Assembly (NCBI GenBank): GCA_900542285.1
Contig: UQNF01000033.1
Coordinates: 1 to 19,773 of the forward strand
Reading direction: 5' to 3'
DNA length: 19,773 nt
Source of the DNA: an uncultured Clostridium sp.
Lineage (GTDB): Bacteria > Bacillota > Clostridia > Christensenellales > CAG-138
Shown here: in pieces, positions 12,516 through 19,620 of the stretch
Layout: every line of letters starts with the position of its first letter
Numbering within the stretch: the stretch's first letter is position 1
The notes under the pieces: model-generated
Seen by the model: only the letters and a program-made list of their open reading frames with translations
The model's database searches: none
What the model was told of the DNA's origin: nothing
Made by a program: the position numbers and the translations under genes

Positions 12516-14213
12516 ATGGATTTCAGAATGAAGCTTGCGGAATCGATCGCCGAGAACACCGGACTTGAAGTCGCGGCCGCTTCCGAAATGCTTGAAACTC
12601 CGCCCGATCCCAATATGGGCGATTTTGCCTTCCCCTGCTTTAAGCTGGCAAAGACGCTGAGAAAGGCTCCTCCGCTCATCGCTGCGGAGCTGCGTGAAAA
12701 GCTTGGAAGCATCGAAGGCTTCGACCGCATTGAGAATGCCGGCGGCTATCTCAACTTTTTCACCGATAAGGCGGCTTTCGCGCGCACCGTCATCGAAACC
12801 GTGCTCGAAAAGGGCGATAAATACGGCTCCTCCAGCGAGGGGAACGGCAGGAACATCTGCCTTGACTATTCCTCCATCAACATCGCCAAGCCGTTCGGCA
12901 TACACCATATCACCACCACCGTGCTCGGCAACTCCCTCAGGAGGATATACGACCATCTCGGCTATCATACCATCAGCATTAACCACCTTGGCGACTGGGG
13001 CACCCAGTTCGGCAAGATGATAGTTGCATACAAGCGCTGGGGCGACCGTTCCGTCATCGAAAACGGCAACTCCACGCGCGAGCTTGTGAATCTTTATGTC
13101 AAATTCCATGAGGAAGCGGAGAAGGATCCCTCTCTCAACGACGAGGCCCGTGCCGCATTCCACCGCATCGAGCTGCACTCTCCGGAGGAGTGGGAGCTTT
13201 TCGAGTGGTTCAAGGAGGTCACGCTTAAGGACGTCGCCAAGGTCTATGACCTTCTCGGCATAACCTTTGACAGCTACAACGGCGAAGCCTTCTACGAGGA
13301 TAAGATGCCTGCTGTCATCAGGGAGCTTGAGGACAAGGGGATCTCCAAGATCGACAACGGCATGACCATAGTCGACCTGTCGGAATACGATATGCCCCCC
13401 TGCATCATCAAGAAGAGCGACGGAAGCACCATCTACGCCACCCGTGACATCGCCGCCGCCAAATACCGCCACGACACCTACGATTTTTATAAATCCCTCT
13501 ATGTCGTCGCATATCAGCAGAACCTGCATTTCCGCCAGGTGTTCAAGGTGCTGGAGCTCATGGGCTACGATTGGGCCAAGGCCTGCGTGCATGTGAACTT
13601 CGGCATGGTCAGCATGGAGGATATGACCTTCTCCACCAGGAAGGGCAACGCAATCTATCTCGAGGACGTGCTCCATGCACTCATCGACAGGGCGCTGGAT
13701 ATTATAAAGGAGAAAAGCCCCGCGCTCGAAAACAAGGAGGAGGTCGCAAGGCAGGTCGGCGTGGGTGCGCTCGTGTTCAGCGTGCTTTACAACGGCAGGA
13801 TAAAGGACTACACCTTCTCATGGGAAAAGTCGCTTAATTTCGACGGTGAAACAGGCCCGTACGCCCAGTACACCTACGCCAGAAGCTGCTCCGTCATGCG
13901 CAAGGCAGGCGGCTTTGACCGCAGCAATATCGACTATTCGGTGCTTGGCGACGAATCGAGCCGAAACCTTCTCAAGGCCATCGACGCCCTGCCCGACGTC
14001 ATCGCCCAGGCGGCGGAGAAGTACGAGCCCTATCTCATCTCCCGTGCGGTCATCGAGATATGCTCCTGCTTCAATAAGTTCTACTACGACAACCGCATCA
14101 TGGACGACGACCCTGCCGTGCGCAACGCCCGTCTTGCGCTCACCGAGGCGGCGAGGACGGCTGTCCGAACAGGGCTCTTCCTTGTTGGGCTTGAAGCGCC
14201 GGAGCGCATGTAA
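12516..14213 (+). CDS. argS: arginyl-tRNA synthetase
   Basis: Class I synthetase that charges tRNA-Arg. The 565-residue protein has the N-terminal Add-1 domain (about 1-90), the catalytic Rossmann fold starting with DYSSINIAKPF, the INHLGDWGTQFGKM segment, the KMSKS-equivalent STRKGN (373-378), and the C-terminal helical anticodon-binding domain. The start at 12516 (MDFRMKLAES) has GAAAGGA 8 nt upstream; the open frame before it is leader. Odd point: the HIGH signature, normally F-H-[IVM]-G-H, reads F-G-I-H-H at residues 127-131, so the first His and the Gly are changed. The rest of the catalytic domain looks intact, so the gene is probably functional. First gene of a unit with prfB, ybaB and recR. 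Confidence 0.97.
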   Translation: MDFRMKLAESIAENTGLEVAAASEMLETPPDPNMGDFAFPCFKLAKTLRKAPPLIAAELREKLGSIEGFDRIENAGGYLNFFTDKAAFARTVIETVLEKGDKYGSSSEGNGRNICLDYSSINIAKPFGIHHITTTVLGNSLRRIYDHLGYHTISINHLGDWGTQFGKMIVAYKRWGDRSVIENGNSTRELVNLYVKFHEEAEKDPSLNDEARAAFHRIELHSPEEWELFEWFKEVTLKDVAKVYDLLGITFDSYNGEAFYEDKMPAVIRELEDKGISKIDNGMTIVDLSEYDMPPCIIKKSDGSTIYATRDIAAAKYRHDTYDFYKSLYVVAYQQNLHFRQVFKVLELMGYDWAKACVHVNFGMVSMEDMTFSTRKGNAIYLEDVLHALIDRALDIIKEKSPALENKEEVARQVGVGALVFSVLYNGRIKDYTFSWEKSLNFDGETGPYAQYTYARSCSVMRKAGGFDRSNIDYSVLGDESSRNLLKAIDALPDVIAQAAEKYEPYLISRAVIEICSCFNKFYYDNRIMDDDPAVRNARLALTEAARTAVRTGLFLVGLEAPERM

Positions 14214-14282
14214 TTCCCGGCGAAAGAGCCGGCAGCGGCATAGAATCAACAACGCAAATTAATAAGAAGAAAGGTAAATATA

Positions 14283-15384
14283 ATGGTTTTATTGGACGAA
14301 TACCGTCAGCAGCTGACGGCAACCATTGCAGCCCTAAAGCAGGCGGGTGAATCCCTTTGACCTTGTGGGGCTTGCAGACGAAAAGGAAAAGCTTGAATCG
14401 CAAATGGCAGAGGAGGGCTTTTGGAACGACGTTGACAACGCCAACAAGGTAAATCAGCGCATCAAGGTCATTCACTCGAAGCTTGACAAATACAAGAAGC
14501 TTGAGGGTAAGGGCGAGGATGTCGAGGTAATGTTTGAAATGGCAGAGGAGGAGGACGACGAGGAGCTTGCAAACGAGGCCAAGCAGGAGCTTGCCGAGTT
14601 CGTTAAGCTCGTTGAAGAATTCCGCATAGCTACTCTGCTCAACGGCCCGTATGACAGCGCCAACGCTGTGCTTTCGCTGCACGCGGGCGCAGGCGGCACC
14701 GAAGCACAGGACTGGGTCAGTATGCTGTACCGCATGTATGTGCGCTATTGCGAGCGCGCAGGCTATACGGTCAAGGAGCTCGATCTTCTCGAGGGCGACG
14801 AAGCAGGCATCAAGAGCGTTACTTTCGAATGCGACGGCGAGAACGCATACGGCTATCTCAAGGCCGAAAAAGGCGTTCACCGCCTTGTCAGGATCTCTCC
14901 GTTCGATTCCTCCGGCAGAAGGCACACCTCCTTTGCTTCGCTCGATGTAACCCCCATCCTTGATGATGACAGCAGTGCGATCGAGATCAACCCCGACGAC
15001 ATTCGCGTGGATACCTACCGTTCCAGCGGCGCAGGCGGACAGCACGTCAACAAGACCTCGTCCGCTATCCGCATAACGCACTTCCCGACGGGAGTGGTCG
15101 TGCAGTGCCAGAACGAGCGCAGCCAGATACAGAACCGCGAGACGGCAATGCGAATGCTGCGCGGCAAGCTCCTTGAGATCAAGGAACGCGAGCGCATGGA
15201 GCATATGGCGGACATCAAGGGCGAGATGAAGAAGATAGAGTGGGGCAGCCAGATAAGAAGCTATGTATTCCAGCCCTACACCATGGTCAAGGATCACCGT
15301 ACCGGCGAGGAGACCGGAAACATCCAGGCGGTAATGGACGGCGAGATCGATAATTTTATCAACGCATTTTTAATGAAATCCTGA
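14283..15384 (+). CDS. prfB: peptide chain release factor 2, programmed +1 frameshift
   Basis: Recognises UAA and UGA stop codons and triggers peptide release. Translation starts at the ATG 14283 (GAAAGG at 14269-14274) and runs 25 codons to an in-frame TGA at 14358-14360. The slippery CTT TGA C site (14355-14361) is the classical RF2 autoregulatory +1 frameshift, and the shift falls after codon 25 as in E. coli. The +1 frame continues from GAC at 14359 to the stop at 15382-15384, for 366 residues in total. The stop-recognition tripeptide SPF is at residues 205-207 and the catalytic GGQ at 251-253. Low RF2 lets the ribosome shift and make more RF2. The gene is intact, not a pseudogene. It follows argS by 69 nt with no terminator. 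Confidence 0.97.
14355..14361 (+). promoter_or_regulatory. RF2 programmed +1 frameshift site
   Basis: CTT TGA C, with Leu-tRNA on CTT expected to slip by one base so that GAC (14359-14361) is read next. A Shine-Dalgarno-like G-rich stretch, AGGCGGGTGA (14341-14350), lies upstream, further from CTT than the 3-nt spacing of the E. coli site. Confidence 0.93.
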
Positions 15385-15412
15385 TTTCATTAAATTCTTG
15401 TTTCGGAAACAA
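15372..15412 (+). repeat. two adjacent small palindromes between prfB and ybaB
   Basis: AATGAAATC (15372-15380) and GATTTCATT (15383-15391) form a perfect 9-bp inverted repeat with only two bases between, overlapping the prfB stop codon. TTGTTTC and GAAACAA (15398-15412) follow with one base between. Neither is followed by a U-run. They could pause or process the transcript. Confidence 0.55.
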
Positions 15413-15427
15413 TGAAAGGAGCTATAT

Positions 15428-15775
15428 ATGGGTAAGTATAACGGATTCAATACGGGCGGCGGCAATATGCAGCAGCTCATGCGCCAGGCTCAGAAGATGC
15501 AGCAGGAGGTCGCAAGGGTTCAGGAGGAGGTTGGCAATACCGAATTCGAATCCAGCGTGGGCGGCGGCGTGGTCAAGGTCGTCATTAACGGAGCTAAGGA
15601 ATTCAAGGGCATAACCATCGCCCCCGAGGTCATAGATCCCGATGATATCGAAATGCTTCAGGACCTCATACTCAGCGCCGTCAACGAAGCGCTCCGCATG
15701 GCGGAGGACGCCATGGAGAAGGAGATGAACAAGGTCACCGGCGGCATGGGCGGTCTTGGCGGCTTCGGCTTCTGA
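15428..15775 (+). CDS. ybaB: YbaB/EbfC family nucleoid-associated protein
   Basis: Small dimeric DNA-binding protein; family members bind DNA and are nearly always encoded next to recR. The 115-residue length is typical. An N-terminal GGG-NMQQLMRQAQKMQQEVARVQEE helix precedes the strand-rich core SSVGGGVVKVVINGAKEFKGITIAPEVID, a second long helix, and a Gly-rich tail MGGLGGFGF. Start supported by AAAGGAG 8 nt upstream. recR begins one base after its stop. In many Bacillota dnaX precedes this pair; here prfB does. Confidence 0.96.
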   Translation: MGKYNGFNTGGGNMQQLMRQAQKMQQEVARVQEEVGNTEFESSVGGGVVKVVINGAKEFKGITIAPEVIDPDDIEMLQDLILSAVNEALRMAEDAMEKEMNKVTGGMGGLGGFGF

Positions 15776-15776
15776 T

Positions 15777-16367
15777 ATGGAGAGCATAGAAAAGCTTATC
15801 GCAAGCTTCAACAGGCTTCCGGGCATCGGCATCAAGAGCGCGCAGCGCCTTGCGTACCATGTTATCTCCATGCCCGATGAGGATGTGAACGCTCTTGCGG
15901 ACGCGCTTATCGAGGCCAAGCGGCGCGTCCACTTCTGTCCCGTCTGCGGCAGCTATACCGAGGACAAGATATGCGAAATCTGCGCAAGCCCCAAGCGCAG
16001 CTCCGAGACGCTGTGCGTCGTCAAGGACGCCCGCGACGTGAACTTCATGGAGCGAATGCGCGAATATAACGGCCGCTATCATGTGCTGGGCGGAGTGCTT
16101 TCGCCCATGGACGGCGTCGGTCCGGATAAGCTCCGCATAGCGCAGCTTGTCGAACGCATAAAGACCGAGGGCGTCAGGGAGGTCATTCTTGCCACCAATC
16201 CCGATGTTGAAGGCGAAGCGACCGCAAGCTATATTGCCAAGCTCCTTCGCGGTATGCCCGTGCGCGTCACCCGGATCGCTCACGGTATTCCCATCGGCGG
16301 CAATCTCGAATTCATCGATGAGATGACGCTTTTCAAGGCCATGCAGAACCGGCGCGACATGGATTGA
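15777..16367 (+). CDS. recR: recombination protein RecR
   Basis: Works with RecO (and RecF) to load RecA at single-strand gaps. The 196-residue protein shows the helix-hairpin-helix segment LPGIGIKSAQRLAYH (about 14-28), a four-Cys zinc finger (Cys54, Cys57, Cys66, Cys69 in CPVCGSYTEDKICEIC), and a Toprim domain (about 80-175) with ILATNPDVEGEATA. The C terminus reads GIPIGGNLEFIDEMTL, matching the family. The ATG at 15777 starts one base after the ybaB stop with no obvious ribosome binding site of its own, which suggests translational coupling. Seven codons of open frame before it lie inside ybaB and are not part of the protein. Confidence 0.97.
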   Translation: MESIEKLIASFNRLPGIGIKSAQRLAYHVISMPDEDVNALADALIEAKRRVHFCPVCGSYTEDKICEICASPKRSSETLCVVKDARDVNFMERMREYNGRYHVLGGVLSPMDGVGPDKLRIAQLVERIKTEGVREVILATNPDVEGEATASYIAKLLRGMPVRVTRIAHGIPIGGNLEFIDEMTLFKAMQNRRDMD

Positions 16368-16394
16368 GCGTGCCGAACCGAAATCATCGTTCCT

Positions 16395-16450
16395 TATGCC
16401 GTATCATGACCGCTTGTTAAAGCTGTCGATGCGGCATATTTTTTATTTTG
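16395..16450 (+). terminator. terminator of the argS-prfB-ybaB-recR unit
   Basis: TATGCCG (16395-16401) pairs with CGGCATA (16432-16438), with further pairing inside (GAC/GTC, GCTT/AAGC), forming a long imperfect hairpin. TTTTTTATTTT follows. Confidence 0.8.
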
Positions 16451-16601
16451 CTTTAATTAATGTTTCCTGCCGTGCGTTTTTATTCCGATATTCTTCGCCA
16501 TAAATCGTTGTTCATTACTAAAGTGCTTTCCCAAATCCCTTTTATCCATGTGAAAATTCCGAAGGACAAAGTATGCGTGCGTATGTGCAGTTAAATATAT
16601 C
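16451..16601. other. AT-rich gene-free stretch
   Basis: Between the recR terminator and the dockerin promoter. Markedly more AT-rich than the genes around it. A minus-strand open frame (16457-16669, 70 codons) crosses it, but I see no ribosome binding site, no conserved sequence and overlap with the promoter, so I do not call it. Nothing else recognisable. Confidence 0.5.
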
Positions 16602-16621
16602 ATTTTATTTTGTGATAAAAT
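16602..16621. promoter_or_regulatory. operator-like dyad next to the dockerin promoter
   Basis: ATTTTAT (16602-16608) and ATAAAAT (16615-16621) form a perfect 7-bp inverted repeat with a 6-bp centre. It ends 2 bp before the -35 of the downstream promoter. It could be a regulator binding site or an AT-rich UP element. Confidence 0.4.
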
Positions 16622-16623
16622 CG

Positions 16624-16653
16624 TTGACATATACCGTAAACATAGTGTATATT
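16624..16653 (+). promoter_or_regulatory. promoter of the dockerin gene
   Basis: A perfect TTGACA (16624-16629), an 18-nt spacer and TATATT (16648-16653). ATATAC (16629-16634) and GTATAT (16647-16652) make a second dyad inside the promoter. The leader is about 80 nt and contains a small CCGC/GCGG hairpin near 16664-16678. Confidence 0.7.
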
Positions 16654-16740
16654 GACTTTGTAACCGCATTGAAAGCGGATTTGCCGGGATTCATATTTTG
16701 TTCCGAGATACGCCCACATTGATGATATTTGGAGGAGTTT

Positions 16741-17754
16741 ATGAAGAGTATTGTAAAGAAGCTTATCAGCATCGCCGTATGCCTTGCGATGGTCATGGCG
16801 TTCACCCTGCCGGCATTTGCTGATGCAAAGAACATTCCGGAAAAAGATCTGACGGAAGAAAAATTAAATTCGTTTTTGAATCAGACGACCAATGATCCAT
16901 ATGTGACCAATAAGATGGAGATGTGGAGAGCCGGCAACAGGGCGATTGCTGAGTTCCAAGAGCAATATCATGGCCTTGTTTTCGGGCTGGAAAATGAGAA
17001 TTACTACATTGCCCCGATATTTGAGACATCGACGAACTCCAATGGTGACATATACATCTCGACCGTCAATTTTTTCTATTTTTATTTCTGTTCCGATACC
17101 GATGGCAACTCAGTCAACACCGGTCTGCTTGAGGTGAAACCCGATTTCTATGGTCCGTTCGATGTTTCAGGTACGAACCTTAATTCTGTCAATGGTCCGC
17201 ATGGACCCGATACGCATATCTCGTCCGTAAATGTGGACGATTGTATCTATCTCTCTTCCATATATTTTAATGAACAGCCGTACTGCACGGAGTTTTCGGC
17301 AGTAAACTGTCCCAAACTCCGTATGGTTAGTCTCAGATTCGGAGCTTACAGAAACATCGCAGTTCAGCCAAAGGAATATGATATTCCGCTCGAGATATCT
17401 GCTATTGGCAACGGCAGTGTCGGTATGCAACACCTTCACAATGTTGATGCTAAAAGCTCTGACCTCTATGCCTATCCCACCGAAGAGCTTGGCTTTATCG
17501 GTTGGTTCGTTGGCGGTCAGCTCGTCAGCACCGAAACCGACTATGTCCATCAGGGCGGCGGCAAGGTGTATGCCTGCTTTGCAGGCGATGTCAACGGTGA
17601 CGGCCTTATCAATATCATGGACGCCAACCTTATCATGCGCGGCAGCCTGAACCTCGCCCCGATGGAGGAAGAGGCGTTGTTCGACCTTGACAGCAACGGC
17701 ATTATCAATACCGCCGATGCCCTCCTTGCGATAAGGGTAGGCATGGGGCTGTAA
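16741..17754 (+). CDS. secreted protein with C-terminal type I dockerin
   Basis: Exported 337-residue protein, probably displayed on a cell-surface scaffold. The signal peptide (MKSIVKKLIS then a hydrophobic core) has a likely cleavage after AFA at residue 27. The central part (about 28-215) is not a recognised enzyme; around residues 150-205 it has a leucine-rich-repeat-like rhythm (VNVDDCIYLSSIYF, NCPKLRMVSL). Residues 216-281 resemble the bacterial repeat with GFIGWFVGGQLVSTETDYV. The end (282-337) is a dockerin: two Ca-binding loops, D283-N285-D287-D294 and D315-D317-N319-D326, each followed by a helix. It would bind a cohesin, none of which is in this window. The start at 16741 follows GGAGG at 16731-16735. 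Codon use is more AT-rich than neighbours, which hints at acquisition. Confidence 0.9.
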   Translation: MKSIVKKLISIAVCLAMVMAFTLPAFADAKNIPEKDLTEEKLNSFLNQTTNDPYVTNKMEMWRAGNRAIAEFQEQYHGLVFGLENENYYIAPIFETSTNSNGDIYISTVNFFYFYFCSDTDGNSVNTGLLEVKPDFYGPFDVSGTNLNSVNGPHGPDTHISSVNVDDCIYLSSIYFNEQPYCTEFSAVNCPKLRMVSLRFGAYRNIAVQPKEYDIPLEISAIGNGSVGMQHLHNVDAKSSDLYAYPTEELGFIGWFVGGQLVSTETDYVHQGGGKVYACFAGDVNGDGLINIMDANLIMRGSLNLAPMEEEALFDLDSNGIINTADALLAIRVGMGL

Positions 17755-17808
17755 GCTCCAAAGCCCGACATATGGGCAGCTTCGGCTTCCTTCTTTGTTA
17801 GTTTATGA

Positions 17809-17862
17809 GCCGCATCAGAACCGCTCACGGCGATTTTGATGCGGCCGTTCTTTTTCTTATTC
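17809..17862 (+). terminator. terminator of the dockerin gene
   Basis: GCCGCATCA (17809-17817) pairs perfectly with TGATGCGGC (17837-17845), followed by CGTTCTTTTTCTTATT. It lies 55 nt past the dockerin stop. Confidence 0.85.
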
Positions 17863-17882
17863 GATCTTCTCTTTGCAGGCGG

Positions 17883-17911
17883 TTGTTATTTTCAAATTCT
17901 TGTGCTATCAT
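17883..17911 (+). promoter_or_regulatory. promoter of the GNAT gene
   Basis: TTGTTA (17883-17888), a 17-nt spacer and TATCAT (17906-17911), with an extended -10 TG one base before it. The start site would be near 17918, about 45 nt before the coding region. Confidence 0.55.
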
Positions 17912-17962
17912 TGACTCAACCAAAATCCGGAGGCAGGTGTTCCCGGGGAAAGCAGATTGTCC

Positions 17963-18460
17963 ATGATAATTCTTGAAAAGTATTCCGAAGAGGATTTTCC
18001 GCTGTATGCACAGCTTGTCTACAACGAGCAGGCAATGAATATGAATCTTGGGCGTGTCTTCACTCCGGAGGAAGCAGAGTCTTTTTTCCAAATGATGCTG
18101 GCCTGCAATAGCAGCGGCTCAACGCAGGGGTTCTATAAGGTGCTGCTCAGGCAGGGCGAGAAAACCGAATACATCGGAATGGGTGCGATGAATTGGAACG
18201 ATGAGTACAATGCCGTTGAAATTGAGTATATGCTCCTTCCCGAATATTGGAATCACGGCTATGGCAGAGCCTTGGTGCAGCATATGCTTGAAATTATCAG
18301 AAGCTCCGACGAGCAGAGCGATATTGCGGCTGTCACCGACCCTGCAAACAGGTATTCACAGCGGATACTGGAGCACGAAGGCTTTGTGTTTGTCGAGCAA
18401 TTCATAAACTATGACGGGGAAGCCGCGCACCTTTACAAAAAGCAGCGGTCTCTTAATTGA
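17963..18460 (+). CDS. GNAT family N-acetyltransferase
   Basis: Predicted acetyl-CoA-dependent acetyltransferase of 165 residues, a normal single-domain size; the substrate cannot be told. The acetyl-CoA-binding motif A is visible as LLPEYWNHGYGRALVQHML (about residues 92-110), preceded by the IEYM strand, and the C-terminal ANRYSQRILEHEGFV segment is typical of the RimJ/RimL-like branch. The start is uncertain: ATG 17963 is chosen, with GGAAAG about 10 nt upstream, but an in-frame TTG at 17957 lies closer to it. It is monocistronic between two terminators. GNAT proteins of this type modify ribosomal proteins, antibiotics or small amines; nothing here decides which. Confidence 0.9.
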   Translation: MIILEKYSEEDFPLYAQLVYNEQAMNMNLGRVFTPEEAESFFQMMLACNSSGSTQGFYKVLLRQGEKTEYIGMGAMNWNDEYNAVEIEYMLLPEYWNHGYGRALVQHMLEIIRSSDEQSDIAAVTDPANRYSQRILEHEGFVFVEQFINYDGEAAHLYKKQRSLN

Positions 18461-18511
18461 AAACCGCTCCATGCATTGCCTGCCGCCGATCGATTCAATA
18501 CCGAAACAGAA

Positions 18512-18559
18512 ACAGCATCCGCAAGTCAGCCATGCGGATGCTGTGCTTTTTGTCTTTTT
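18512..18559. terminator. bidirectional terminator between GNAT gene and ribU
   Basis: ACAGCATCCGCA (18512-18523) pairs perfectly with TGCGGATGCTGT (18533-18544), 12 bp with a 9-nt loop. GCTTTTTGTCTTTTT follows on the plus strand, and a less perfect TTCTGTTTC on the minus strand. It serves both convergent genes, better for the GNAT gene. Confidence 0.88.
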
Positions 18560-18570
18560 AAGCCGACGGT

Positions 18571-19218
18571 TTACGGCCTCAGCAGCTTGGAAAGCAGCTT
18601 TCCGAGCTTTTTATAGATAAGGAATGTGACAAGCGAGGTCACTGAAAACTTGATAATATTGAACGGCAGAATGCCGAACGCCAGCAGGGTAAATTCATCC
18701 TTGATAGCAGGCATTGCCTTGCTGCACATTCCGACTATCGCCTCCATGTCGAGGCCGTAAAGCTTCACATACAGCGGCAGCATGACGAACTTATTCGAGA
18801 TAACGCCGAGAGCGCACACGAATGCCGTTGCGCAGATAAGGCCGATGAGCGCACCCTTCTTGGTCTTGTTGAACCTGTAAATGATGCCTGCGGTCAGGGT
18901 AAAGGCAAGGCTCATGGTCAGATTGGACAGCTCCCCGACAAACGCCGTATCCGTACCGACCAGAAGAAGCTCCAGCCCTACCTTTATAACGGACACGAAC
19001 GCACCGCTGACGGGTCCAAGATAGAAGCACGCAAACAGCGCAGGCATATCCGACACGTCAAACTTCAAAAACGGAGGCATGAACGGCAGGGGGAAGTTAA
19101 GACTCATCAGCACGGCGGCAAGCGCGCCCAACAGGGCGATGAATACCATTCGGCGGACGGTCAAAAGCACCTTCTGCTTCTTTGTGGGTTCGTTGAGTTG
19201 ATTGATTTTTTCTTTCAT
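18571..19218 (-). CDS. ribU: RibU-like riboflavin ECF transporter S-component
   Basis: Membrane substrate-binding subunit predicted to take up riboflavin with a shared ECF module encoded elsewhere. The 215-residue protein has about six hydrophobic segments and the family's MVFIALLGALAAVLM start, the FLKFDVSDMPALFACFYLGPVSGAFVSVIK segment (about 50-79), and GTDTAFVGELSNLTM (about 88-102). These match RibU, where the region around the second helix contacts flavin. The start at 19218 (MKEKINQLN) is set by AAGGAG 8 nt upstream; the frame stays open upstream through the leader and riboswitch, but that part is untranslated RNA. Riboflavin specificity is supported by the FMN riboswitch. No ribDEAH genes are nearby, consistent with salvage. 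Confidence 0.94.
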   Translation of the reverse strand: MKEKINQLNEPTKKQKVLLTVRRMVFIALLGALAAVLMSLNFPLPFMPPFLKFDVSDMPALFACFYLGPVSGAFVSVIKVGLELLLVGTDTAFVGELSNLTMSLAFTLTAGIIYRFNKTKKGALIGLICATAFVCALGVISNKFVMLPLYVKLYGLDMEAIVGMCSKAMPAIKDEFTLLAFGILPFNIIKFSVTSLVTFLIYKKLGKLLSKLLRP

Positions 19219-19372
19219 ATCGATCTCCTTTTCACCTTCGGGAACGGAAATGCGGATAGAGTTTTCGTTTGGGATAAGCCCATTTTCTCTCGGAAGAAGA
19301 CTATCTTCGCGTGCTAACCCGATGCCCTTAAGAGCCGCAAAGCCGTTCGGCACATAAAGCTTGTATTCTTCC

Positions 19373-19408
19373 AAAAGAAAATGCCCGAGCGCAATACACC
19401 TCGGGGCA
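19373..19408 (-). terminator. riboswitch-controlled attenuator before ribU
   Basis: On the minus strand TGCCCCGAG (19400-19408) pairs with CTCGGGCA (19382-19389) with one bulged C, followed by TTTTCTTTT (19373-19381). It begins 5 nt past the FMN aptamer and precedes the ribU start by about 155 nt, so FMN binding should stop transcription here. Confidence 0.85.
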
Positions 19409-19412
19409 AATT

Positions 19413-19550
19413 CTTCTCTCATCCGGACTGTAAGGTCATATGACCCCGACAGAAAAGCCTGTCGTACCGTCGGTTTCGGAGTTTCACCGAATCATGCCTT
19501 TCGGCTTGCGGACTGTCACCGCCGGTGGGGAATCTCACCCCGCCCCGAAG
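19413..19550 (-). promoter_or_regulatory. FMN riboswitch (RFN element)
   Basis: Read on the minus strand, all conserved RFN blocks appear in order: CTTCGGGGCGGGGTGAGATT, CCCCACCGGCGGTGA, AGTCCGC, GGTGAAACTCCG, CCGACGGT and AGTCCGGATGAGAGAAG. The terminal CTTC/GAAG bases close P1. The terminator just downstream fits control by premature transcription termination. Confidence 0.96.
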
Positions 19551-19571
19551 AACATATTGAATTACAAGGCT

Positions 19572-19600
19572 ATTATAGTGCAAAGGAAATAAAAAAGCAA
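19572..19600 (-). promoter_or_regulatory. promoter of the FMN riboswitch-ribU unit
   Basis: On the minus strand TTGCTT (19595-19600), a 17-nt spacer and a perfect TATAAT (19572-19577), about 20 nt before the aptamer. It begins 21 nt past the stop of the upstream PAP2-family gene. Confidence 0.68.
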
Positions 19601-19620
19601 GGACTATTTCCTGGTCATGC

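Noticed and set aside
12426..13676. 416-codon minus-strand open frame opposite argS
   Set aside because: Antisense shadow of argS; unconvincing composition and no start signal.
14217..14232. CCGGC/GCCGG hairpin after argS as a terminator
   Set aside because: Only five base pairs and no U-run; prfB follows closely on the same strand.
14358..14360. In-frame stop early in prfB, looking like a pseudogene
   Set aside because: It is the known RF2 programmed +1 frameshift, with CTT TGA C and the shift after codon 25; the rest of the gene is intact.
14140..15297. 385-codon minus-strand open frame opposite prfB
   Set aside because: Shadow of prfB; RF2 motifs on the plus strand are unambiguous.
16457..16669. 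70-codon minus-strand open frame in the intergenic region before the dockerin gene
   Set aside because: No ribosome binding site, overlaps the dockerin promoter, and resembles no family I recognise.
19223..19422. 68-codon N-terminal extension of RibU
   Set aside because: Lies over the attenuator and leader of the FMN riboswitch; AAGGAG marks the start at 19218.
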